Shown: positions 44,355-54,195 of the stretch, one piece after another
How positions within the stretch are numbered: position 1 is the stretch's first letter
Layout: each line of letters opens with the position of its first letter
Assembly (NCBI GenBank): GCA_039519185.1
Contig: CM076849.1
Coordinates: 85,213,701 to 85,277,700, forward strand
DNA from: Astragalus membranaceus
Taxonomy: Eukaryota; Streptophyta; Magnoliopsida; Fabales; Fabaceae
Length of the DNA: 64,000 bases
Reading direction: 5' to 3'
Notes under the pieces: model-generated
Told to the model about the DNA's origin: nothing
Database searches by the model: none
What the model saw: only the letters and a program-made list of their open reading frames with translations
Position numbers and translations under genes: made by a program

Positions 44355-45004
44355 GTATAGATATGAAAGGCTCCAAGGACTGTGTTTTCAATGCGGTATA
44401 CTTGGCCATGATCAACGAAAATGTAAAGCTCCAAAAGCTATGGCTGCTTTTGATCCGCTAGCTCCAAAATATGGTAATTTCCTCACTGCTGTGCGACCTA
44501 GGCAATGGAGATTTACCATGATTCCAAATCTGGATCCAAGAGAAGAAACCCTATAGTCGTAGTCATTGGGAAGTTGTTGAAAGCTCAAATGATGCTGCTG
44601 TTACCCCTGATCTTTCCAGAGAGCCTGAACGGGGAAATGTGGTTGGAGTGGAAAGTGAGGGCAAAATACCCTCTGGAGGGAATGTTCTTCTCAAAATACC
44701 TAGTACTCGTGAGGGGGGTGACGCTGTCCCTAAAATAGTCCACACTGGGGTTAGTAGTGAGTTTGAAACCCCCATTGCTACTCAAATTTGTTCTATTGAA
44801 AGGCCACCTGTAAGAAGGTTTGTGATGCATAAGAAAAGCTTTGATAATGTAAGCTCCTCTGAAGCTAATACTGATAATGAAGAGCAAGGAGCTAATAACA
44901 AGTCTGGATTACCCCATGTAGTTGAGGAAGCTCTGATACTACAAGGTAGCTTCAGGCCTGCTCTTGAAAAGAGGAAGGGAAAACTCTTGAGGCAAAATCC
45001 CTCG
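44355..45004 (+). pseudogene. LINE ORF1-like fragment with CCHC zinc knuckle
   Basis: The plus strand reads YERLQGLCFQCGILGHDQRK followed by C, a Cys-x2-Cys-x4-His-x4-Cys zinc knuckle, then DPLAPKYGNFLTAVRPRQWR. A frame change near 44550 leads to the 123-codon stretch MVGVESEGKIPSGGN to 45010. This composition is typical of the ORF1/gag-like protein of plant LINEs, which binds element RNA. It is interrupted at 45005 by an LTR and does not resume. Confidence 0.75.
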
Positions 45005-46413
45005 TGTTAGTTTTGATGGAAACAAATCATTTTGATAAGTTATTTGATTCATTATGGATCTAATGGTTTCCTTGAGTGATATAAAGTGCAGGAACTATTC
45101 AATCAAATCTCAAAAAGACAGTGTGCTAAGAAAGTACCACAAAAGAAGGCATAATTGATGCCTTAGAAGAAAAGTATAAAGGATTTGAGGTCATAAGAAT
45201 ATAGAAGAATGAAGACAACTATAATGGATTCTCAGATGTGAAGACAATCTTCAAAGAGACCTCTCAAGATGAGTAGGGTATATATAGAGTAAGATTGTTC
45301 CAAGATGAGAAGACACGAGATATAGCAACTTCACAAGTTATGAAGACTCTCCTCAAGAAGCCTCATAAAGAAAGAAGGATTAGCAAAGCCTTAGAAGATA
45401 AGAATGATGGTCAAAGAGGTCGTAAGAAAATGGATAAAAGAAGATAGCTATAGTGGTTTCTTAAGATGAGAAGTTGTCTTGATAAATAAGCTACTCAGAT
45501 AAAGAAGTCCCAAGCTATATTTCTTTCCAAAGTGAGAAGATAATTCTTCAAGAAGCATATCAACATGTAGATGGAAAGAATAAGAAGTTTCTCAAAGATG
45601 ATAAGACCCAATCCATATAGTCTCTCATGATAAGAAAAACAAAGTGGTTCAGAAGACAGCTCAGAAGTTTCTCAAGCATAAAAGTCACATGGACATATCT
45701 TCTCAACGTTTAGAATAATTTTTGAAGGTTAATATTAGCCTTAGAAGATATGGGATCAGATTCAGAAGCTTCAAAAATGGTAAAAATCGAGTTCAGAAAG
45801 TCTTAGTATGAAGCTATCAAAAGTGCTGCAGAAAGGACAGTAAGTACAACAAAAAGTACAGTGTGCAGTAATAGCTATGGAGAGTGTATGTAGTGAGATA
45901 TCATGTAAACATCCAAGTTAGTGTAATTCCCAAACCAAACCCAAACACTACCTTGTCCGTATACCTTCTTAACAAGGCATTGGTTTCTGGATTGTTAATG
46001 AAGATGCCTAAGTAGGTCTTAGGGGTTCGATACCTTCCAAACAATAAGCATGGATTGCTGTATTGTGAGGGAAGAGGGCTAAGACGTGGTCTTAGAGGTT
46101 TAAGTTGCTAGAACTTGGAAAAAACTAGTGTGACAATTGATAGAGCTGTGGAAGAAAACTATTGGTGTTGTAGCATGTGATGACTTGTAAACTATTGGAA
46201 AATAGTGAATTCTCACTAGGGTGTGAGGAGTGGATGTATCCCTTGCAAGTTGGGTGAACCACTATAAACTCTCATGTGTTCTTTACTGCTTTCCTTTACA
46301 GTTTACCTCACAACCTATTGTTAAAACAAAAGCTCCCTTCCACTCCATTGTAGGAATCCTCCTACAATCTCTAATCAAACCATACTGAGTTATATTTTCA
46401 ATATACTACAACA
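45005..46413 (+). repeat. Copia-like solo LTR (ends tentative)
   Basis: Starts TGTTAGTTTTGATGG and shows features of long Ty1/copia (SIRE-like) LTRs, including GAGTGGATGTA and GTGAACCACTATAAA near 46228-46265. Candidate 5-bp flanks are CCTCG and CCTCT (four of five). The right end is uncertain because another LTR fragment lies close by. Confidence 0.5.
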
Positions 46414-46688
46414 CCTCTCATCTTCCTAAACAAACACTACCATAGCCCAACATCATCACTATTGTAAGAAGCAAAAGATACACTTACACATCATCTATCA
46501 AACTATTTTCTTACATTGTCCAGTCTCTAAGAAGATACAGTATTCATATATCTTCAACACTCTATATCTTCTTTGCTCAGTGGCTTACTTATCATCAAAC
46601 ATTGTCTCTATGTCTTTAGATGACTATCATTTTATAAGAAAACAAATAGCTTCAAAGCCTTAAAGTTAAATTATCTTGGAAGTCTATT
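46414..46688 (-). repeat. Spacer with inverted copy of LTR-start fragment
   Basis: The stretch 46523-46559 is the reverse complement of 24491-24527 at 35 of 37 bases and reads TGTTGAAGATATATG on the minus strand. No gene. Confidence 0.5.
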
Positions 46689-47148
46689 CATTACAACAGA
46701 AGTTTTAAAAAAGAGCGCACCCTTTAGTAGTGCTTTCAAAAAAATGCTACTTAAGTAATATCTTTAGTAGTGCTTTGTTTGAAAGCGCTACTTAAACTTA
46801 AAACATGAAGCACTATGAATAGCGCTTACATAAAAAGCGCTACTTATGCCCAAAACACGGAGATAGAATGAGTAGCGCTTTTAAAAAAGCGCTACTTATG
46901 CCCAAAACACGAAACTGAATGAGTAGCGGTTTTTAAAAAGTGCTACTTATGCCTAAAACATGGAATTGGCTTATTTAGCGCTTACATAAGTTTACATAAA
47001 ATTTTATTTTCAATTTCCTCACTCTCCCACACGAACGTACAGATGCATATGGCAGAAAAACTTGTTTCCTCACTCTCCCTCACACGAACAGTAGAGCAGT
47101 AGAACCCTAAACCTCTATGCAAATAGTCACTGTCACTGAGATGGATGG
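46689..47148 (+). mobile_element. CACTA terminus, same family as 25380-25696
   Basis: Begins CATTACAACAGA, compared with CACTACAATAGA for the reverse complement of the other terminus. Subterminal AGCGCT and GCGCTACTTATGCC repeats follow to about 46990. The element body points right and is cut at the gag border. Confidence 0.75.
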
Positions 47149-48932
47149 TTTAACAGGCAGTCAAAGATCTGGTCCGCTTTAGATATATCAAAGGAGTACT
47201 CAGACTTGTTTTCCACCTTGTCCTTCTCCTTCCCCTGGGCAGGCTTAAGGGCAGGACATAGGTAAGTCTTCCCTTTGACTATCTCGACCACCAGGATGTC
47301 TACCGTGTAATCAGCTGATTCATCATAGTCAGAATCTTCTTCAATGCCAACTACTGACACTAACTGAGGTCCTCGACCCCTAGTGGCCCTCTTCCTCTTT
47401 TTCTCCTGTATGACCTATTCAATTTGGATAGCTCTGGAGGCAAGGCCACCGAGGTCACTGCAAGCTTGTCCCACAAGCTTTTCCTTCAATTGAGGGTGCA
47501 TTCCAGAGATGGCCATGGAAGTGAGTTGTGATTCTGGAAAAGGTACTGAGTATTTTTCGGCCATCTTTCTGAATCTTTCAATAAAGTCAGTCACAACCTC
47601 GTCTACCTTCTGCCGCAAATTCATGAGATCGGCTGCGGTAACCTCGGGCTGTGGCCAATAAAATCTGTCATGGAAGCACCTTTCCATGTCTCCCCAGGTC
47701 TGAATAGAATCAGGTGGGAGTGAAGAGTACCATGAGAAAGCAGTCCCTGTCAAAGACAAGGGTAACAGCTGCAGCTTGTGATATTCATTCTGGTTCCCTT
47801 CTCCACATTGGGTCGTGAATCAGCCGATGTGCTCCATCGTAGATTTTCCATCGTCCCCAAAAAATGTAGCAAAATCAGGTGTTTTGAATCCTCTGGGCAG
47901 AGGTACCAATTTATCCACCCGCTCGTGGTAAGGCTTCTTGTACACCGGCCTATCGAGCGGTTTCAATTGCACACCGAAGAACTTCTTGATGGTGTCAGCT
48001 ATTAAATTCGGGTCCAAGAGTTGGGGCCCCGATGGTCTTTCAGGTGGAGGCATTGGTCACCACAATGTATCTGGGGGACCCTCTGCCCCTGGCTGCGGTG
48101 GTTCCTGAGGTGGCGCATCTGTCCATGACTGCCCAGGCATCACTTGGACCAGGTTAACAGAGCCAGTTCTTGGTACAGGTGCCTGATTGCTTCGGTGAGG
48201 TGGAAACTGGTTCCATGGCTGCTCGACCGGGACACCATTCATCTGTGTCTGTAAATAAGAACCCGTCGGGTAGGTATCGAGTGCTCCGGAGTATGGATGG
48301 CTGGGAGGTAGGCTTATCGAGCCAGGTGGGTTCTGGACCCAAGGCTGCTGACTCGGGCAATACCCGCCTGTCCTGCCAATCCCAGATTCTGGGGTGAAGG
48401 CTTGCCCCATGCGTAGGCCGGATAGTTAGCCGCGGTAGTACATCCATAGGATGATCCTTGCAGCAGACCCATCAAGCCTCGGCCTCGGGCGGCCTTCGAG
48501 CCAATTGCACTTGTCCCTGCTGAAGTGAAGTCGTATTAGTGACATTCGCCATAAACTGCCCCCCAGTGTTGGCAGTGGCAAAAGTACCAGGTTGAGGAAT
48601 TACAGGAGTAGGATTTACCTGATGAGAGAACGCTTGATGAGGCCCAACCATACTCCCACTTGGTGGACACTGTTGCACGTTTCCCATTTGAGCATAGGAA
48701 GATGCCTGCAGAGGTCCGACCGGGTTGGTGTACGGTAAGGTCTGATGCGTGCCTCCCAGAGAGTTAGGTTGTCCTCCCTGTGATTGGTCAGGGAAACCGG
48801 AGATTATTGTGCTTCTAGCTTGCATAGAACGCCTCTGTTCCAATTCCTTGGCCTGTTGCACCTCATTGTGCACCATAGGTTTCACTATGTCAGCCAATTG
48901 TTGGGACACTTGGTACATTATGTCATGTATCC
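47149..48932 (-). pseudogene. gag: Tat gag, main part with retrotransposon gag domain
   Basis: Minus strand, from the 5' side: 48918-48472 (Gln/Pro-rich, MYQVSQQLADIVKPMVHNEV), 48410-48057 (WNQFPPHRSNQAPVPRTG), 48053-47820 (DTIKKFFGVQLKPLDRPVYK) and 47759-47415, the conserved gag domain with GTAFSWYSSLPPDSIQTW, ERCFHDRFY and DFIERFRKMAEKY. Then 47360-47149 is an acidic stretch ending at the segment duplicated at 24381-24477. Frames change at least four times. Confidence 0.85.
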
Positions 48933-49272
48933 TAGGGATGTAAAAACGGGCGGCCCGGCCCGTTAAGCATTATGCCCGCGAAAAATCGGGCGGCCCGGCC
49001 CGGCCCATTAACAGAACGCGGGCGCAAAATTCATGCCCTGCCCGCGAAGTGGCGGGGCTGGCGGGCTGGCCCGTCAATTTACACTGAATTTAAAAAAAAG
49101 CGCTAACAGGCGGTTTGGCCCGCCATAGTGTTTAGCCCGAGGGATGGCGGGCGAAGCGGGCCGGGCAACGCGGGCTGGCGGTCATCAATACCTTAGCCCT
49201 GCCCGCCTTTTTTTGGTGGGCCAACGGGCCGGCCCGGCGGGCCAAGCCCATTTTGACATCCCTAATGTATCC
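48925..49272. mobile_element. hAT-type MITE with 8-bp target duplication, GGCCCG-rich
   Basis: The element proper is 48933-49264 (332 bp), with ends TAGGGATGTAAAA and the reverse complement of TTTTGACATCCCTA. The flanking duplication ATGTATCC (48925-48932 and 49265-49272) is perfect, and the left Tat gag at 1089-1096 shows the near-identical empty site. The interior is rich in GGCCCGGCCCG. Confidence 0.92.
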
Positions 49273-49399
49273 CCATGTCGATTTGTTGCCGAATGAATGA
49301 CATGGTCATTACCACTTCCTCATAATCTTGGTGGGGTTGTTCATTCGAATCAGCAGTAACCGTTAGGGTGGTAGTCCCCGAAACACGTATTGGCTCCGT
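49265..49399 (-). pseudogene. gag: Tat gag, 5' piece
   Basis: Continues the gag homology with 1096-1223 after removal of the MITE. It ends at a deletion junction with the LTR at GATC (49400-49403). Confidence 0.8.
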
Positions 49400-49849
49400 G
49401 ATCCCACTAGCACGGTTAGTGGGGTGCCAAAACCTCCGCTCCACTCCTCAACGCTTCTCCTCTTCGCTTAACCTTCAACTGCTCCCACGTTCTGTCTATG
49501 TGCCTTTCCTTGCTTCCCAAGCAAGTCTTCTTTACCTCGACCATACACTTCCTCTGCTGATCCTTATCCTCGGCCTGCAGCCATTAAACTTAGGCTAACC
49601 GAGCTATTGTGGCAGGGGCACTCTATAAGCTAAGACTTGCTTTTCCTCGGCCTTATCCATTATTCCTCGAGCTCAATCCCTCCTCAGGGCGTTCATATTA
49701 TCCTTTGCCTCGACCCCGTTCTTTGAGATTGCCCCTTCAGCAAATATCTATTGAAAATTGTCATGTGGTTTGCCTCAGTGCCCTAATATTCTCTTAACTC
49801 TGACCTTCAGCCCTCGGCCTACAACCTTATTTATTTTTGGGTGTTAACA
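49400..49849 (-). repeat. Truncated 5' LTR of internal Tat
   Basis: Corresponds to 1828-2268 of the left copy; the R/U5 half, primer site and gag start are missing. The outer end TGTTAACA (49842-49849) is intact and followed by ATTAT. Identity is greater to 9877-10733 than to 1383-2268. Confidence 0.85.
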
Positions 49850-50390
49850 ATTATTTTTTAATATGATTTATTATTTTTTTATTAATTAGCGTCATAAGTT
49901 TTTATTAATTTAATATGATTTGATGTTTAATAAATATAATTTAATATTGGTTTGAATATTCTTTTAGTCCTGCAAATATACATTTGTCTTGCTTTTAGTC
50001 CTCACAAAAATATTTTGTTTGTTTTATTCATTGCAAATATACATTATTTTTTATTTTGGTCTTTGGTGTTTTTTTTAAATCTTTGCCAAAATGTTCATAT
50101 TGAAATTAGTCCAATTAATATGTTGAATATTTGATTTTACCCTCTCCAAATAAAGGCTAAAATGAATATTATAGCGTCTAAAATTAAACATTATATATAT
50201 CACATGGACCAATTTCGATATAAATAAATTTTTAGGAACTAAAATAAAACAAGAACTAAAAGCAAAACATGATATCTTTGTAACTACTAAAAAAAATACA
50301 AGGACTAAAAGCAAAAAAATATATATTTGCATGCACTAAAGATATACTTAATCATTTTATATTTTATCAAGGTTTTATATATTAGTAAAA
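49850..50390 (-). repeat. Right inverted arm, inner part
   Basis: The section 50190-50380 is the reverse complement of about 9070-9250. A further internal inversion links 49960-50060 with 50200-50340. No gene. Confidence 0.6.
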
Positions 50391-50751
50391 GGCTTAAATA
50401 CCATTTTGGTCCCTGCAATTACACCGAATATCCATTTTAGTCCCTGTAAAAATATTTCATTTAAAATAGTCCCTGTAAATATTTTTTTTATCTGTTTTGG
50501 TCACTGCTATGATTTTTATACTGATTTGGTCCCTGCAAATATTTTTTTTTATCTGTTTTGGTCCCTGCAAATATTTTTTTATCTGTTTAGGTCCATGCCA
50601 CATCCTTTAAAATATGCCAAATCAGTATAAAAATCATAGTAGGGACCAAAACAGATAAAAAAATATTTGCAGGGACTATTTTAAAAGAAATATTTTTACA
50701 GGGACTAAAATGGATATTCGGTGTAACAGGGACCAAAATGGTATTTAAGCC
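50391..50751. mobile_element. Mutator-type foldback MITE with 9-bp target duplication
   Basis: 361 bp whose arms are long inverted repeats starting GGCTTAAATACCATTTTGG. A perfect 9-bp duplication TTAGTAAAA flanks it (50382-50390 and 50752-50760), the length used by Mutator-like transposases. No coding sequence. The left arm homologue (9060-9080) lacks the insertion. Confidence 0.92.
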
Positions 50752-51395
50752 TTAGTAAAAAAATAAAATTTTACTAATATTGATATTTTGAACGACATAT
50801 ATTCTAACATCTTATTTAATTTTTCATTGACCTTGTTTATCTTATATAAATGACTATTAGATACCAAGGTCCTGGGTTCCAATCCAGCCTTGGGCATGCA
50901 GTAGTGTTAAATCTTTTGAAGGTTAGTCTCTGCAGTTGGGGTTTATACAAAAAAAAAATAAATATAAATGACTATTGGATTCGCTTTACATTTTGAATTA
51001 AATGAAAATTACACAAATAAATGATTATATATATATACTGCGTTTCAATTATTAAACAACTAAAGCATTTGGTCTAGTGATAATGATCTTTCATTACTTG
51101 GTATAAGTCATGGGTCTGAATCTCTTGAAGGTTAGTCTCTTCAAGCATTTGATTTTTAATCAATCTTATATTTTCAAATTTAGAAATAAAATTATCATTA
51201 AATTCTGTGATTGGAAAAATAAAAACACATTAAATGAATAAGGGGTAAATATGCAAATATATAACAAAAAAAACATATGTAAAATATATAAAATAGAATT
51301 AAATGTTTGAAATAGTTTGTGGATTCCATGTGACTTTGATTCCACATCATTAATTTAAAATACCCACAATTCATCAAGGGGTAACCAAGAATTCA

Positions 51396-51400
<5 letters not shown>
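50752..51400 (-). repeat. Right inverted arm, outer part, with SINE-like boxes
   Basis: The reverse complement of 50970-51397 aligns with 7076-7126 and 8663-9000. It has A-box-like TTTGGTCTAGTGATAATG (51070) and B-box-like GGGTCTGAATCTC (51112). The right end meets the TA microsatellite. Confidence 0.7.

Positions 51401-51468
<68 letters not shown>
51398..51468. repeat. (TA)n microsatellite
   Basis: About 35 TA dinucleotides directly at the outer end of the right inverted arm. Confidence 0.95.
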
Positions 51469-51469
<1 letters not shown>

Positions 51470-52225
51470 CTCCTATCTATTTCCTAGGAAGGATCTAGCT
51501 TAGAACACGATGAATAGTACGAGAGTATAGAGGGTAATATAATCAACAAACAATAGAGTATAAGATGAATATCAAATGTGGGATCCTTTCATTAGCCTCT
51601 CAGGGCGGAATATATAGCAAAAGGGGTAATCATTGACATTTATTACATATTACAGTCGTTGCGGATTTGGGGGCGAGATTACATGGGTTTCCATATATAT
51701 TCTGCCTATTATCGATCTCCAGCCGAGCTAGGAGACGAGGTCGGGCTTCAAGGAGAGGGGTGGAGTCCCTCGGTCCGCAGTGCTACTAGAGTTCCTCGGT
51801 GCTAGAGGTTGGCCTAGGTCTTCAAATGTTCTATCTTGTTCTTTCGGGAGACAGTCGTGTCGGCTATGAGGGAGTGTTTGGCCGAACCCTCAAGAGTAGC
51901 CGTCTCGGCTGTGAACACAGTCCCTCGAGCGGTAAGTACGAAGTGCGAAGGCGCTATTCATAAGGTAGCTTCGGTCTGGGACTGATGCCCCATCATGCCT
52001 CATAGTCCCTCGGTGATAGGTGACCGACCACAACATTCAGAGGCGAACCCTGTATTCGAATGAGACGTTTTGATTTGACTGCTTGACCCTTGACTTTGTC
52101 TTTTCAGGAGTCTCGCTTTGACTGGGATTTACTTCCTCGGGAGTTTCGCATAAATACTTGCTCTTGGAGTTTGCTCTTCCCTTGCTATATAAGAAGGGGT
52201 TTCTGACCTGCATTCTTTGCTAACT
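51469..52225 (-). repeat. LTR-like region of another Tat-lineage element
   Basis: Moderately GC-rich sequence with repeated CCTCGG and CGGCT segments, in the position of a 3' LTR relative to the following antisense ORF. TG/CA ends could not be fixed and no partner LTR is visible. Confidence 0.4.
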
Positions 52226-54195
52226 ATGGATTTTCTTCTCACTGCAGCTCTTCCTGATGCTGGGATGGCCTCTTCCTTCTTGAGTCTTCTGCGCAACCCC
52301 AACAAGTTTTGTCGCGCTGGGGTTTCCAGGAGGTTCAAGATGGGAGTTGTTGATCTTCGTGAGTTGTGGATATTTTCTGACGAGGTCATTATTCGGGATG
52401 TGGGGTTGTGCAGAAGACTCAAAACATGGTGTGCCTGCAGTTTCAGGTTGCCACTCGCCAGAAGTCGCTCCTTGGTTGTTCGAGGAGAGCCTTGCAGGGG
52501 GTTTCGTTGAGGGCCATCTTCTATGGTTCTTTCTGGCTTATCTTAGCAGGCAATGAATAATAGGCCGATTGTAATTAAACAGTTTATGTATTGATGTAAC
52601 CGAACTAAGTGGGAAATGAATAAACTCTTTAAAGACAAATGCCTTCCCTTATTTGATCTTCTGATATACCGACCCATTGCTTGCGCTGGACGAATTCATG
52701 GCCGACCTTTACTTGGTCGAATCTATTGTTTTGCCGAACGTATTTGTGCCCGACCTAGAACGCATGGTCAGACGTTTGATTAATGTGACATTAGGAACCG
52801 TCGCGTGCCTTGGTACTCTCACTGGGGAGGTGCCACTTGTCATGCCCCCTTTCGCAGAATTTGAATCGCTGCGCAATCATAGTTGTCGCCCCTTTATGGT
52901 TACCTACAAAAGCAGTTACAAGATATTTAAGAAGCAGTGGTTCCGGTTGGAGGCGGGGTCGAATGATCCTCGTTTGCTGATTGATGAGTATGGGAAAGAA
53001 CGCTTTCCATTGCATTGGACTCGCAATCCTCGGTCTAAGTACTCTGGTGAGAGGAGGTCGTTGAGTGTGATCGATCATGTGGAAGTCGGCCGGCTATGGT
53101 CATACGTCCAATCGGGTGTGTTGCCAAAAGCCTCTATTTTGATTGGTTAGGTGGACGAGGCTCCGGAGTTGATTGGATATCTAAGTAATTTCCCCCACCC
53201 TTTTTTTTACTCATCTGGTGTTCTCTTTTCTTTCAGCGGATCTAGGTATGTCTCCGATCAGTGTTGAGAAAAGAAAGCGGATCCGTGCCGAAAAAAAGCG
53301 GAATTAAGGACTTCCCTCCGGTCAAGAACTTCCTTCTGGTCCGAGCACTGTTTCTGGCACTCCTACACTTGCTGTCGTATCTCCCAACGCCGGTGGCAGC
53401 CCTGTTCAGATTGATCGGCCAACTGAAACTCAGGCCGGTGACCAAGGCGTGAACCAGAGAAAGAGTCGCCGTCCTACTCCCCCCGAGTTTCCTCCCTCAA
53501 AGAGTGTGGGGACTGGTCACTCCCCCCGCATTGAGATCGGTTTAACTGGCAGAGGCGAGGCTGTAACAGATATGTCATGGAAGAATATCTTCAAGTGTCA
53601 GAAGAGAGATGATGTTAGCGTTGACACTCCAATCCGGTCTGCTTGGGATTCTCGGTACCCATTGAACAGGGTGTTGTACGGTGTCATCGGTGCGGTTGAT
53701 GTCGAGAAGGTTGCTTCAATGGGGGTGGGTCAGATCTTAGTTGCTGTGAAGACTTACAGCCATTGGGCTTCCTTACTTTCTCACCTTACCGAGGATTCCC
53801 TTAAGAGAACTATCGAGGAGCAGGGCCGGTTGGAGGGGCGTTTGAAAGAGGCTGAGGAAGCCTTGAAATCATGTAAGGGGGGAGTCTTTGAGGCAGGACC
53901 TTCAGATGTGGGATTCGGAGAAATTTCGGTTGGAGGGCAAGGTGTCTGATTTCACCGAGGAGAAGAGGAAGCTATTGGCTAGCTTAGACTCAGTCGAGAA
54001 TGACCTGAAGCTGGCTCGTGAGGAAGTTGAGAAGACTAAATGAGATTTGAAGAGGATATCGGTCTTGTTCCCTGACCTAGCCGAGGGTGAAGATGTGGCC
54101 AAGGTGGTTGAAGAGTTGAAGGTTGAGGTGGCTACTGAGTTTGACAGGGGTTCTGAGGCTGCCTTGGATCAATTGAAGGTGGTCTATCTAGAGGC
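52226..54195 (+). pseudogene. Antisense ORF of a second Tat element (gypsy-type transposon domain)
   Basis: Plus-strand pieces: 52226-52510; 52677-53150 with NVFVPDLERMVRRLINVTLG, then SSYKIFKKQWFRLEAGSNDP and ERFPLHWTRNPRSKY; a probable intron 53187-53238 (GTAATTTCC to TTTCAG); 53449-53949 with SVDTPIRSAWDSRYPLNRVL; and a coiled-coil tail continuing to 54195 after a frame change near 53900 and a stop near 54041. The middle domain resembles the putative gypsy-type transposon domain (Pfam PF04195 as I recall it). It differs strongly from the antisense ORF at 10850-13292 but has the same organisation, N-terminal globular domain then coiled coil. The 3' end is cut by an LTR insertion. Confidence 0.7.

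Noticed and set aside
48933..49264. CpG-island promoter from the GC-rich segment
   Set aside because: The perfect 8-bp duplication and inverted ends show it is an inserted MITE.
9877..49849. Functional autonomous Tat element
   Set aside because: Multiple stops, frameshifts, nested insertions and loss of the primer site exclude activity.
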